DNA of 64,000 nt from Microvirga flocculans ATCC BAA-817 (lineage in GTDB: Bacteria > Pseudomonadota > Alphaproteobacteria > Rhizobiales > Beijerinckiaceae). Below, piece by piece: positions 8,545 through 18,527 of the stretch. Location: positions 62,001-126,000 of the forward strand of contig NZ_JAEA01000007.1 in assembly GCF_000518665.1 (NCBI RefSeq). The letters are read 5' to 3'. The translations under genes and the position numbers were made by a program. The number at the start of each line of letters is the position of its first letter. Within the stretch, counting starts at the first letter, position 1. Under the pieces are notes generated by a model that saw only the letters and a list, made by a program, of their open reading frames with translations, was not told the origin of the DNA and did not search any database.

Positions 8545-9366
8545 TCAGTGCGACATCAGCACGGGGATCGTCATGGAGCGAAGGACCTCTCGCGTCGTGC
8601 CTCCCAGAACGGCTTCCCGGAAGCGCGAGTGGCCGTAGCCTCCCATCACCATCAGATCAACACCGCTGTCGGCCGCATGGGAGAGGAGCATGTCGGCCAC
8701 GTCTATCTCATCGACGGGGAGAGACGTCGCCTCGGCTTGGATCCCGTGACGCGCTAGATGGCGCACCAGGTTCTTTTCCATGAGATGCAGCCTCGCATTC
8801 TCCCCCTTGGTGGCCGTGACGACTTCCACACGCCGTGCGAGCGTAAGGAACGGCAGGGCATCGGCAACCGCTCGCGCCGCGGGCACACCTCCATCCCAGG
8901 CTATCATCACGGAACCGATCTCCTCACGGATGGGGATATACGGCACGACGATCAGCGGGCGCCCCGCTCCGAAGAGGCATGCTTCGATCAGATCCGAACT
9001 GTCGACCCCGTCCGGATCGGGTTGAGGCAGAATGACTGTGTCGAAGCAGCGCGCGAGGCGGCTCAGGCCATCGCCGACCTCTCCGGCGATGGCCTTGAAA
9101 CGCGCAACTTCGATGGACCTGCCGATTTGCCGTGCGGCGTGCGAGAATTCTTGAATGGCCTTGTCGGCGGAGGCCTCCGCATCTTCCCTGATGCGGGCGA
9201 GCAGATCCTCGGAGAGTTCCGCAGGCAGGTGCGGAGGAAGCGATGGCTCGACGACGGGGACAGCTGCCGTCAAGGAGGCTCCGCAAGCTGCCGCGAGCGA
9301 AAGCCCATAGGAGCCGGCTTTGCTCGCGCCGGTATCGACGAAAACGAGCAGATCCTTGAGCGCCAT
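8545..9366 (-). CDS. Universal stress protein (tandem UspA-like)
   Basis: 273 residues, about the size of two Usp domains. The C-terminal half carries the ATP-binding signature G-x2-G-x9-G-(T): VMGGYGHSRFREAVLGGTT near residue 240-258. The N-terminal half keeps the fold (LLVFVDTGASKAGSY opening) but lacks a clear signature, so only the second unit is likely to bind ATP. First gene of the leftward operon with the MlaE-like permease (25 bp gap) and pncB. A FixK/FNR box lies 82 bp upstream. Usp proteins of this kind are regularly induced by oxygen limitation in rhizobia and mycobacteria. Confidence 0.9.
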   Translation of the reverse strand: MALKDLLVFVDTGASKAGSYGLSLAAACGASLTAAVPVVEPSLPPHLPAELSEDLLARIREDAEASADKAIQEFSHAARQIGRSIEVARFKAIAGEVGDGLSRLARCFDTVILPQPDPDGVDSSDLIEACLFGAGRPLIVVPYIPIREEIGSVMIAWDGGVPAARAVADALPFLTLARRVEVVTATKGENARLHLMEKNLVRHLARHGIQAEATSLPVDEIDVADMLLSHAADSGVDLMVMGGYGHSRFREAVLGGTTREVLRSMTIPVLMSH

Positions 9367-9447
9367 CCTTCTCTCCCATGGCCATGCGGACGAGACGGCC
9401 GATTACGGTTCGCACGGCCGAGCATGGTGTAAAGTTGGATTCGAACT

Positions 9448-9461
9448 TTGATCTAGCGCAA
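9448..9461. promoter_or_regulatory. FixK/FNR-type binding site upstream of the stress-protein operon
   Basis: TTGATCTAGCGCAA fits the rhizobial FixK2 pattern TTG(A/C)-N6-(T/G)CAA exactly and matches eight of ten bases of the FNR consensus. It is 82 bp before the start of the leftward universal stress protein gene. The second such site in 4.6 kb, both at promoters of functionally related genes. Confidence 0.65.
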
Positions 9462-9565
9462 TCTTCGCTTTCGGCCATGGCGGGCTTCAATGTCCAAAGA
9501 TCGCCGGAAGGAAGTCCGCAGCCCGCCGTGCTGCGGATTGGAGGGCCGTTCCACAGGGCCGGACG

Positions 9566-10957
9566 CTACGGAGCGCATGTGACCGGGACCAGAGCGGATC
9601 TTATGGAGGCGACGATGTCGGCCGCCGCGAGGGGCTGGGAAGCCGCTCCGCTTGGCTGAGCTGGAGAATGAGGAGGCATCCCAGCGAGTTCGGGATTTGG
9701 GACAACTGGATACTTGGCGGCCGGAATGATGCCTGCAATCTTTTGACGTCCCGAGGGCACCGTGCCGACCAATCCGACGAGGGAGCCGGACATGTCCAGA
9801 ACAGGCGCCCCGCCCATTCCAGGCTGCAGCGGGGCGGAGATCATGCCGGCGTCCTCGGCTTGCGCAGGCAACGCGAAGAGGTTCGCCTTCTCTCCCTCGC
9901 CAACGAAACCGACGACCAGGAGCGGTGAGCTCTCCACAAGGGGTCCGCGTGCGGCCTTGAGCGGTTGCGCCTTCAGATCCTCGGCGAAGTCCAGCACAAA
10001 GGGACCGCGGCCGGCGACGTGGCGCGGTTCGAGGCCGGACACCCGTACCGATTTGCAGGAAGCAAGCGGAGCCGCGGTCACGACCTGGCGGCTGCCGACG
10101 GCAATGCCGGTGCCGATCAAATTCAGCGCCTGCGGCTTGGCCGGGAGTGCGGGTTCCGGAGCCTGGGCGATGGAAGCCGCGCCGGCCTGTGCTGGGAAGG
10201 GCGTGAAGCTGTTGGCGATCGCCACGACGAGACGGTCGATCTGAGACGCCATTGCCTTGTCGTAGCCGATCGAGAATCCGCGCAGGCCTTCGGGGCCGCT
10301 GCTGTAGCGGGTATAGAAGCGACCGGTTGCCGTTTCGCCGGCAACGACGAAAAAGTCGGGGCGGAGCACCTTGTAGCTCACCACCCGGCCGGGTGTCTGG
10401 ATGGCGACATTGCGGTCGTAGAGCGATTGGAGGGTCGCGTCCGGCGGCGCCGTTCGCGTGTCGAGCGTCACCTTGTCATCCGCACTCTGCCAGCGGCTGC
10501 CACCGTTCGTGTTCGCACTTTGCTTGGGAAGGATCTTCAGGGGGATTCCGATGCGGACCCCGCTCTTGGTATCGTCGACCAGCGTAAAGCCGGCGGCCTT
10601 GCGAGCCTGCTGGGCGGCATCGAGCAGGGCCGTACGGGCCTGCAGGGGGAGAATCCCGTTCGGTGGTTGGCGCAGCCGCGCTTGATAGGCGGCGATGGAG
10701 GTAAAGGTCTGGCGACCGAACGCCCCGTCTGCCACACCGCTGTAGTCTCCCGTCCATATCAAGGCCTCCTGGAGCGCCTTCCGGTCACCTTCGGACAATT
10801 CTTCGAAGGCGATGCGCGCGGCATCGATGGCGGCATCGGCGGGAACAACCCGTGAAGAGAGGAGCGGCTGCGCTCGCGAGGCCTGAAGGACGAAGGGAGT
10901 GAACAGGGCGAGCACGAGAGGGAAGAGAGCGAGTGCTCGCAGGCGTGGGTAGCCCAT
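9566..10957 (-). CDS. Secreted trypsin-like (S1C) pseudoprotease with peptidoglycan-binding domain
   Basis: 463 residues with a signal peptide (residues 1-30, cut near SRAQP). Residues about 50-120 resemble a peptidoglycan-binding domain (ALIWTGDYSGVADGAFGRQTF). Residues about 285-430 align with trypsin-like HtrA-type domains, but the catalytic residues look lost: the usual TNAHVV His motif reads VVTAAPLASC, and the usual QPGNSGGP serine motif reads QPGMGGAPVLD, with Gly where Ser is expected. It is probably an inactive fold with a binding role. It is divergent from the alpha-2-macroglobulin gene across a 127-bp gap. Domain reading is by eye; the loss of catalysis is an inference from these two motifs. 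Confidence 0.75.
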   Translation of the reverse strand: MGYPRLRALALFPLVLALFTPFVLQASRAQPLLSSRVVPADAAIDAARIAFEELSEGDRKALQEALIWTGDYSGVADGAFGRQTFTSIAAYQARLRQPPNGILPLQARTALLDAAQQARKAAGFTLVDDTKSGVRIGIPLKILPKQSANTNGGSRWQSADDKVTLDTRTAPPDATLQSLYDRNVAIQTPGRVVSYKVLRPDFFVVAGETATGRFYTRYSSGPEGLRGFSIGYDKAMASQIDRLVVAIANSFTPFPAQAGAASIAQAPEPALPAKPQALNLIGTGIAVGSRQVVTAAPLASCKSVRVSGLEPRHVAGRGPFVLDFAEDLKAQPLKAARGPLVESSPLLVVGFVGEGEKANLFALPAQAEDAGMISAPLQPGMGGAPVLDMSGSLVGLVGTVPSGRQKIAGIIPAAKYPVVPNPELAGMPPHSPAQPSGAASQPLAAADIVASIRSALVPVTCAP

Positions 10958-11084
10958 GGGTGGGATCCTTCAAAAAACTGGACCATTTTCCCAAACTCTC
11001 GTCGCTGACGCTAGTGTCGAGCGAGCGACGCGGTGCTAAGGTCGGATGCCTTATCAAAACGTGTGAGAACACGAGGAGCATCCC

Positions 11085-14000
11085 ATGGTCCGATCTCTGC
11101 TGCGCGCTGCCCTCGTCGTCGCGGGCTTGATGGGAGGTGGGGGTGTCGCTCACGCGCAGAAAAGCTTTGTCCAGGCAGACCTGGCGAGCCAGGCCGTTCG
11201 GCTGGAGCAGGCTTTGGCCACCGAGGGCGGGCGGCTGAGCGGAGGCAGGTCTGCCACGCAGTTGCGACGGGAAGGCGATGCTATCCTGGCGCGGGGCAAT
11301 GCCCGACAGGCGTTGAACCTCTTTGCCGCCGCCATCGCGACCGAGCCGGGAGCCTCTGCAGGCTGGTACGGCTATGCCCGGGCCGCCCTCGCCGTCGATC
11401 CAGGCAATAACTGGGAGGAGCGCGAGCGGCTCGATCTGCGCCGGGCAGCGGCGGCTTATGCAGCCTATCAGCGGGCCGGGACGCCTGCAGACGAGGCTGC
11501 GGCGCTGGCTCTTCTCGGTGAAGTCTACGCGGCCCAGGAAGCATGGCGTCCATCCCTGAACGCCTATGCGGCGAGCCTGAGGATTCAGGATGATCCGAAC
11601 GTCCGTTCGACCTATGAGCAGTTGCGCGAGGAGCACGGCTTCAGGGTCACGGATTTCAAGGTCGATTCGGATTCCGCTTCGCCGCGTGTCTGCTTCCAGT
11701 TCTCGGATCCGCTCGCGGCAGGAAAGGTGGACTTCGCGCCTTACGTAGCCGTTTCCGGGAACGCCAACGCCGCCGTTTCCGCCGAGGCGCAGCAGCTTTG
11801 CGTCGATGGACTCAAGCACAGCGAGCGCTATGCCGTCGTGTTGCGGCAGGGGCTGCCGTCTTCCGTGGGCGAGAGCCTTCTGAAATCCGCAGATTACGAG
11901 ATCTATGTCCGCGACCGGTCGCCTCAGGCGCGCTTCACGGGGCGCAACTATGTTCTGCCGAGCACCGGACAGGAGGGGATTCCGGTCGTCTCCGTGAACA
12001 CGGCGAAGGTCGACATCGAGGTCTATCGCATCGGGGACCGCAATCTTCTGCCCACGGTCCGGTCCTATGATTTTCTCGGCCAGCTCAGCCGGTACTCCGC
12101 GGCCGAGATCGCGCGGGAGAAGGGCGTAAAAATCTGGAACGGCACGCTCGATACCGCATCCGACGTCAATCGAGACGTGATCACGGCCTTCCCCGTCATC
12201 GAGGCGGTCGGGAGGCTCGAGCCGGGCGTTTATGTCATGACGGCCAAGCCCCATGACGGCACGGCTATGGACAATGAAAGCGCTGAGGAATGGGGTAGCA
12301 TTGCCACGCAATGGTTCGTGGTCTCCGATCTCGGTCTGACCGCGTTCACGGGGAAGGGCGGTGTGCAGGTCTTCGTGCGCTCTCTCGCCAGCGCCGAGCC
12401 TCGTGCCGATGTGGAAATCAGATTGGTCGCCCGCAACAACGAGGTTCTGGCGACGAAGAAAACCGACGCACTGGGTGTCGCCGCTTTCGATCCGGGGCTT
12501 GCCCGGGGCGAGGGAGGCCTTGCCCCTGGACTCGTCGTAGCGAATGAGGGGGGCGATTACGGCTTCCTCGATCTCGGCACTGCCGCCTTCGACCTTACGG
12601 ATCGCGGCGTGAAGGGGCGCACGGTCTCCGGTGCCGTGGACGCCTACCTCTATACCGAGCGCGGCGTCTATCGCACCGGGGAGACGGTGGCGCTGACCGC
12701 GCTTCTGCGCAATGGCAGCGGTGCAGCAGTGCCGGGCGTACCTTTGACGCTCGTGGTGCGGCGTCCCGACGGCGTCGAATATCGCCGCGAGCTGGTTCAG
12801 GATCAAGGCCTGGGTGGACGTGCTCTGTCCATTCCCATTCTGCCGGGCTCTTTGCGGGGCACGTGGCGCGTGGCGGCTTACACCGATCCCAAGGGCCCCT
12901 CGGTCGGTGAGGTCAGCTTCCTCGTCGAAGATTACGTGCCCGAGCGTCTTGAGGTGAATCTGACGCCGAAGGTGGAAGCCTTGCGTCCAGGGCAACCGGC
13001 TCCTATCGAGCTGGCGGCACGCTATCTCTATGGCGCGCCGGGAGCCAATCTGGCCGTTACGGGCGATGTTTCGGTGGCGGTCTCTTCGATCCATGGAATC
13101 AAGGGACTCGAAGGCTATATCATCGGTCTCGACGACGAGCCGGTGGAGGCCGCAACGGCCGAGATCGAACAGAGCGTCGCCACGGACGCGCAGGGTCGCG
13201 CCAGCTTGCAGATTCCCGTGCAGGACCTGGCAGCTCCGCGGCCGACGGAAGCGCGCATCACGCTGCGTGTCGCCGAGACGGGTGGACGCGCTGTCGAGCG
13301 CAGCGTCACGTTGCCGATCCTGCCCAAGGGCCCTGTCGTGGCCGTGCGCAAGAACTTCAGCGGTCAGCTCGGTGAAGGCGCGAATGCGACCTTCGATGTG
13401 GTTCTGGCCGATGCCGCAGGCCGGCGGCTCGCGAGCGGCAATGTCGCCTGGAGCCTCTATAAGATCGAGCGGCGCTATCAATGGTACAATTCCGATGGGC
13501 GCTGGGGCTACGAACCGGTCAAGACGACACGCCGCGTGGCCGATGGGCGCATCGGTGTTGCAGCCGATGCGGCGTCGCGTATCTCGGCTCCGGTGGAGTG
13601 GGGGACCTACAGGCTCGATGTCAGCGCCGCCGATCTCGGTGAAACCGCTCAGACCAGCCTCTCGTTCACGGTGGGATGGTCGGGCGACCAGACGGCGGAT
13701 ACGCCGGATCTTCTCGATATGACCCTCGACAAGGCGGGCTATCGGGCGGGTGAGACCATGCAACTGCGCCTCAACCCGCGCTTCAAGGGCAAGGCGACCC
13801 TGGCGATCGTCGGCGACCGGGTGCACGATATCCGGGTGATCGATGTCGCGGCGGAGGGCTCCACGATCGGTCTGCCTGTGCAGACTGCCTGGGGTCCGGG
13901 AGCCTATGTCGTCGCCCTGGCCCACCGGCCGCTCGATCAGGCGGCAAAGCGCATGCCCGGCCGTTCGCTCGGAACGGCATGGTTCGAGATCGACCGGGAG

Positions 14001-16319
14001 AAGCGCGATCTGCAGGTGAGTTTGAACGCTCCGGACAAGATCAAGCCGCGCGGCAGCCTGGCTCTGCCGATCAAGGTTGCGGGTTTGGCGCCCGGTGAGG
14101 AGGCGCGCATCACCGTTGCCGCCGTCGATGTGGGCATCCTCAACCTCACGCGCTACGAGGCGCCCAACCCCTCCGTGTATTTCTTCGGTCAGAAGCAGCT
14201 ATCCTCGGAAATCCGCGATCTTTACGGCTATCTCATCGACGGGATGCAAGGCTCGCGCGGTGCCATTCGTTCCGGCGGCGACATGGAGCCGAAGGCCCTT
14301 GACGGCATCCCGCCGACACAGGAACCCTTGGCGCGCTTCTCCGGCGTGGTGAAGGTGGAGGCGGACGGGTCCGCGAATGTGGATTTCGACATCCCTGCCT
14401 TTAACGGCACCGTCCGGGTCATGGCCGTTGCATGGACGAAAGATCGTGTCGGCAGTGCCAGCGCCGACGTGATCGTTCGTGATCCCGTGGTCCTGACCGG
14501 CACGCTCCCGCGTTTCCTGTCCGTCGGCGACCGGTCCCGCTTCTTCATGCAGTTCGACAATGTGGAGGGGCCGGCGGGTGATTACACTGTCGATCTCGAC
14601 ATTCGCGGTCCAGTTCTCGTGGCGGCGGACGCTCTGCGCTCGACCGTCAGGCTCGACGCCAAGGCCAGGGGCAGCACGATCATTCCGGTCACTGCGGCAG
14701 GTCAAGGGCTGGCCGTGATCGATGTGACACTCAAAGGGCCGAACATCGAGCCCCTGTCTCAGAGCTTTGCCGTCGCCATCCAGCCCGGGACCGGGGCGCT
14801 CGTGCGTCGAACGGTGCAAAGCATCGTTCCGGGAGCAAGCCTTTCCCTCTCTCAGGACCTCGTTGCGGACATCTTGTCGGGTACCGGCACGGTATCCGTC
14901 TCCGTCTCGCCCCTTGCGAGCCTGGACGTGCCGGGCCTGCTCAAGACACTCGACCGCTATCCCTATGGCTGCACGGAGCAGGTCGTCAGCCGCGCGTTGC
15001 CGCTGCTCTATGTCAACCGGCTTGCCGGGGAGGAAAATCTCTCCCTCGACGACAAGGCGGACGAGCGTGTGCGGCGCGCCATCGAACGGGTGCTGTCGCG
15101 GCAGGATTCCAACGGCTCTTTCGGCTTGTGGTCGGTTGGCGGAGACGATCTGTGGCTCGATGCCTATGTCGGCGACTTCCTGACGCGTGCGCGGGAGCGC
15201 GGCTTCTCGGTGCCTCAGGTAGCCTTCAACCTCGCGATTGAACGGTTGCGGAACTTCGTCGCCAATACGACGCAGGTGGAAGAGAATGCGGCCGGTCTTG
15301 CATATGCGGCTTATGTTCTGGCGCGCAACGGCCGTCCGGTAATGGGGGATCTGCGCTATCTCGCCGACACGAAGATGGATGCCTTTACGTCGCCGTTGTC
15401 CCGCGGGCAGATCGCAGCCGCTCTTGCACTTTTGGGAGACCGGGCACGTGCGCAGGCGGCGTTCGGTGCGGCGGTCGATCTTCTCAGAAGCGAACGCGAT
15501 ACGGGCGCATACCGTGCGGATTACGGTTCTCGCCTGCGTGATGGGGCAGGACTTCTCACGCTTGCATCGGAGGTGGACAATGCTGCCTCCCTCATGCAGC
15601 CGGTGGCGAGAGTTATCGAGGAAGAGCGCGGCACCCGGCGCACCAGCACTCAGGAGGAAGCATGGCTCGTTCTTGCCGCTCAAGCCGTGGCCAGGGATGC
15701 GGAGAGCATCGTCCTGCGAACGAACGGCGCGGACCATCGCGGGGCCTTTTACCGCACCTATAAGGATGTGACGCTGGCCAACGATTCGGTCGCTCTCACA
15801 AATGCTGGATCGGTGCCGGTTCAGGCCGTGGTGACGGTCACGGGCAATCCGATCGAGCCTGAGCCGGCCATATCGCGGGGCTATACGCTGGATCGCAGTT
15901 ATTATCGCCTCGACGGCAGTCCAATTCAGCCGTCCGCCGTACGGCAGAACGAGCGTCTCGTCGTCGTGCTGAAAGTCACCGAGGCGCAAGCGCGCGAGGC
16001 GAGGCTGCTTCTGGTGGATCGTCTGCCCGCCGGCTTCGAGATCGACAATCCGAAGCTCGTGGACAGCGACACGGTGGCAAACCTTGCATGGCTGAAGCGG
16101 GATGTGGAGCCGGCCCACACGGAGTACCGTGACGATCGCTTCGTCGCCGCCTTCGACCGGCAGCCGGATCAACCGGCCTTCTTTTCAGTGGCCTACATGA
16201 TCCGCGCCGTCTCGCCCGGCGTTTACGTGCATCCCTCGGCCCTCGTCGAGGATATGTACAGGCCCGAGCGCTACGGCCGCACGGCATTCGGCTCCGTTGA
16301 GGTGGTTCAGGCGCGATAA
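11085..16319 (+). CDS. Bacterial alpha-2-macroglobulin family protein
   Basis: 1744 residues with a cleavable signal peptide ending at VAHAQK; no lipobox cysteine, so a soluble periplasmic form rather than a lipoprotein. The macroglobulin architecture is clear: N-terminal repeat-rich region, MG-type beta domains, and the thioester motif PYGCTEQ with Cys1296, followed by the helical thioester domain and receptor-like end. Bacterial alpha-2-macroglobulins trap proteases that enter the periplasm by covalent linkage through this thioester. GAGGAG eight bases upstream supports the start. The next gene, encoding penicillin-binding protein 1C, begins two bases after the stop, the conserved yfhM-pbpC arrangement that couples protease trapping with wall repair. 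Confidence 0.93.
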   Translation: MVRSLLRAALVVAGLMGGGGVAHAQKSFVQADLASQAVRLEQALATEGGRLSGGRSATQLRREGDAILARGNARQALNLFAAAIATEPGASAGWYGYARAALAVDPGNNWEERERLDLRRAAAAYAAYQRAGTPADEAAALALLGEVYAAQEAWRPSLNAYAASLRIQDDPNVRSTYEQLREEHGFRVTDFKVDSDSASPRVCFQFSDPLAAGKVDFAPYVAVSGNANAAVSAEAQQLCVDGLKHSERYAVVLRQGLPSSVGESLLKSADYEIYVRDRSPQARFTGRNYVLPSTGQEGIPVVSVNTAKVDIEVYRIGDRNLLPTVRSYDFLGQLSRYSAAEIAREKGVKIWNGTLDTASDVNRDVITAFPVIEAVGRLEPGVYVMTAKPHDGTAMDNESAEEWGSIATQWFVVSDLGLTAFTGKGGVQVFVRSLASAEPRADVEIRLVARNNEVLATKKTDALGVAAFDPGLARGEGGLAPGLVVANEGGDYGFLDLGTAAFDLTDRGVKGRTVSGAVDAYLYTERGVYRTGETVALTALLRNGSGAAVPGVPLTLVVRRPDGVEYRRELVQDQGLGGRALSIPILPGSLRGTWRVAAYTDPKGPSVGEVSFLVEDYVPERLEVNLTPKVEALRPGQPAPIELAARYLYGAPGANLAVTGDVSVAVSSIHGIKGLEGYIIGLDDEPVEAATAEIEQSVATDAQGRASLQIPVQDLAAPRPTEARITLRVAETGGRAVERSVTLPILPKGPVVAVRKNFSGQLGEGANATFDVVLADAAGRRLASGNVAWSLYKIERRYQWYNSDGRWGYEPVKTTRRVADGRIGVAADAASRISAPVEWGTYRLDVSAADLGETAQTSLSFTVGWSGDQTADTPDLLDMTLDKAGYRAGETMQLRLNPRFKGKATLAIVGDRVHDIRVIDVAAEGSTIGLPVQTAWGPGAYVVALAHRPLDQAAKRMPGRSLGTAWFEIDREKRDLQVSLNAPDKIKPRGSLALPIKVAGLAPGEEARITVAAVDVGILNLTRYEAPNPSVYFFGQKQLSSEIRDLYGYLIDGMQGSRGAIRSGGDMEPKALDGIPPTQEPLARFSGVVKVEADGSANVDFDIPAFNGTVRVMAVAWTKDRVGSASADVIVRDPVVLTGTLPRFLSVGDRSRFFMQFDNVEGPAGDYTVDLDIRGPVLVAADALRSTVRLDAKARGSTIIPVTAAGQGLAVIDVTLKGPNIEPLSQSFAVAIQPGTGALVRRTVQSIVPGASLSLSQDLVADILSGTGTVSVSVSPLASLDVPGLLKTLDRYPYGCTEQVVSRALPLLYVNRLAGEENLSLDDKADERVRRAIERVLSRQDSNGSFGLWSVGGDDLWLDAYVGDFLTRARERGFSVPQVAFNLAIERLRNFVANTTQVEENAAGLAYAAYVLARNGRPVMGDLRYLADTKMDAFTSPLSRGQIAAALALLGDRARAQAAFGAAVDLLRSERDTGAYRADYGSRLRDGAGLLTLASEVDNAASLMQPVARVIEEERGTRRTSTQEEAWLVLAAQAVARDAESIVLRTNGADHRGAFYRTYKDVTLANDSVALTNAGSVPVQAVVTVTGNPIEPEPAISRGYTLDRSYYRLDGSPIQPSAVRQNERLVVVLKVTEAQAREARLLLVDRLPAGFEIDNPKLVDSDTVANLAWLKRDVEPAHTEYRDDRFVAAFDRQPDQPAFFSVAYMIRAVSPGVYVHPSALVEDMYRPERYGRTAFGSVEVVQAR

Positions 16320-16321
16320 CG

Positions 16322-18424
16322 ATGAAGGGCGAGGGAAAGCACCTAAAGCTGAAGCGAGTGACAATTCTCGCCGTGGCCGTGGCGTTGTCCCTCATTGTTT
16401 GCGCTCTCGTGCTGTGGCGGGCCGTTGAAGGTCTGGGGCCGCTCGACCTGACGATTGCCGATAACCGCTCGACCGTCGTGCTCGATCGCCATGGACAGTT
16501 GCTTCGCCCCTTCGCGACCCGCGAGGGGCGCTGGCGGCTTCCGGTTGAAGTCTCCGATGTCGACCCGCGCTATTTCGCGATCCTGAAGGCCTATGAGGAT
16601 TCGCGCTTCGACCGGCATTTCGGCGTCGATCCGTTGGCGCTCCTGAGAGCGGCCGCGCAATTTGCCGGCAATGGCCGGATCGTTTCCGGCGGCTCGACAT
16701 TGACCATGCAGGTTGCGCGCCTTCTGGAACCGCGCGACGAGCGGACATTGACGACAAAATTCCGTCAAATGGTTCGGGCAATCCAGCTTGAGAGCCGTTA
16801 CTCGAAGGACGAGATCCTGCGGCTTTACCTCACCCTGGCGCCCTATGGCGGCAATCTGGAAGGGATTCGCGCGGCGAGCCTCTCCTATTTCGGGCGTGAG
16901 CCGAAACGTCTCTCCTTCAGCGAAGCCGCCCTTCTCGTGGCGCTGCCGCAGGCACCGGAGACGCGGCGTCCGGATCGCTTCGTCCGACATGCGACGGCTG
17001 CGCGCAACCGGGTGCTCGACCGGGCCCGAGAGAGCAACGTGATCTCCGCAGCCGAAGCCGAGGCCGCGAAAGCCGCGCCTGTGCCTGACACCCGCCGTCC
17101 CTTTCCGATGCTGGCGGCTCATGCAGCGGAAGCGGCCATCGCGGCGCGGCCGGACCGGACCATGCATCGGCTCGCCATCGATGCCCGGTTGCAGGTGAGC
17201 CTCGAACGCCTGGCACGCGAACGGATCGAGAGGCTCGATCCAAGGCTATCTGTTGCGATCCTGGTGCTCGACAATGTGACGGGCGAGATTCGCGCGCAGG
17301 TCGGCAGCCCCGATTACATGAGCCGGGATCGGTCCGGAGCCATCGACATGACGCTGGCGCTGCGTTCGCCCGGTTCCGCTCTCAAGCCCTTCATCTATGC
17401 CCTTGCATTCGAGAGCGGACTGGCACACCCCGAGACGCTGCTCGACGACAGGCCCTCCCGCTATGGAATTTATCAGCCGGAGAATTTCGACCTCGCGTTC
17501 CAGGGGACAGTGACGGCGCGCAAGGCCCTGCAATTGTCTCTCAACGTGCCTGCGGTCGAATTGCTGAACGAATTGGGGCCTGCCCGCCTGCTGGCGCGAC
17601 TGCGGGATACGGAAACCGCCATTGCGCTGCCGAAGGAGGCCGCCCCCGGGCTTGCCGTCGGTCTCGGCGGCCTCGGCATCACGCTTACGGATCTGACGCG
17701 GCTCTACAGCGGCCTTGCGCGGGGAGGATCGGTGCCGAATCTCAAGCGCTATGCCGATGACGCCGCATCATCGGGGCCTGAGCGTCGTATCGCCGATCCT
17801 GTTTCGGCTTGGTATGTCTTCGACATTCTTCGTGGCGCTCCACCCCCTGATAACGCCCTTGCCGGGCGTATCGCCTATAAGACTGGTACGTCCTACGGCT
17901 ATCGCGATGCGTGGGCCGTCGGGTACGACAGGCAGTTCACGATCGGGGTTTGGGTCGGGCGGCCCGACGGCACGGCGGTTCCAGGGCTCGTCGGCCGCCT
18001 CGCGGCCGCGCCGATCCTGTTCGATGCTTATGGCCGCCTGGGCCTTGAGCCGGAAGCCCTGACGATGCCTCCCTTCGCTCTCCAGGCGACGACTGCAACA
18101 CTGCCGCCGCCCCTGCGCCATGTCCGCAAGGATGTGCCAAAGACCATTGCCTCGACAATCCAGGCTCCTCTCAAGATTGCGTTCCCGCTCGACGGATCGC
18201 GTGTGGAACTCGGCTTGTCTCAACCGTCGGAGGGGAAGGGAAGTCTCGTCCTCAAGGCGTCCGGCGGCGTACCTCCGATGACGTGGCTTGTGGATGGAGC
18301 CCCTGTGGAGGCCGGCACCATGCGCCGTGAAGCTCACTGGCAGCCGGATGGGGCTGGGTTCGTTCGCCTGTCCGTGATCGATGCAAAGGGAGCGACGGAC
18401 AGCGTCATGGTGCGAGTGGAGTAG
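16322..18424 (+). CDS. pbpC: Penicillin-binding protein 1C
   Basis: 700-residue bifunctional class A penicillin-binding protein. An N-terminal membrane anchor (ILAVAVALSLIVCALVL) is followed by a glycosyltransferase domain with EDSRFDRHFGVD and GGSTLTMQVARL. The transpeptidase domain has the SxxK motif SALK with Ser352, and the KTG motif with Lys520. The last about 90 residues match the C-terminal domain characteristic of PBP1C. It polymerises and cross-links peptidoglycan in the periplasm. It lies two bases after the alpha-2-macroglobulin gene and is almost certainly co-transcribed with it. Confidence 0.94.
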   Translation: MKGEGKHLKLKRVTILAVAVALSLIVCALVLWRAVEGLGPLDLTIADNRSTVVLDRHGQLLRPFATREGRWRLPVEVSDVDPRYFAILKAYEDSRFDRHFGVDPLALLRAAAQFAGNGRIVSGGSTLTMQVARLLEPRDERTLTTKFRQMVRAIQLESRYSKDEILRLYLTLAPYGGNLEGIRAASLSYFGREPKRLSFSEAALLVALPQAPETRRPDRFVRHATAARNRVLDRARESNVISAAEAEAAKAAPVPDTRRPFPMLAAHAAEAAIAARPDRTMHRLAIDARLQVSLERLARERIERLDPRLSVAILVLDNVTGEIRAQVGSPDYMSRDRSGAIDMTLALRSPGSALKPFIYALAFESGLAHPETLLDDRPSRYGIYQPENFDLAFQGTVTARKALQLSLNVPAVELLNELGPARLLARLRDTETAIALPKEAAPGLAVGLGGLGITLTDLTRLYSGLARGGSVPNLKRYADDAASSGPERRIADPVSAWYVFDILRGAPPPDNALAGRIAYKTGTSYGYRDAWAVGYDRQFTIGVWVGRPDGTAVPGLVGRLAAAPILFDAYGRLGLEPEALTMPPFALQATTATLPPPLRHVRKDVPKTIASTIQAPLKIAFPLDGSRVELGLSQPSEGKGSLVLKASGGVPPMTWLVDGAPVEAGTMRREAHWQPDGAGFVRLSVIDAKGATDSVMVRVE

Positions 18425-18527
18425 GGACTAGAACCCGTCTCGATAAAACTTCTCTGCGCTCCAGGTAGGGCCAGCCCCTCGACCGATCTGCGCCAAACTC
18501 TCCATCGCTGTGCCTACCTCGAATTCC

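Noticed and set aside
10785..13925. Long leftward frame of 1046 codons opposite the alpha-2-macroglobulin gene
   Set aside because: No recognisable domain, basic low-complexity composition; an antisense shadow caused by high GC. The same holds for the leftward frames at 14199-16172 and 40757-43846.
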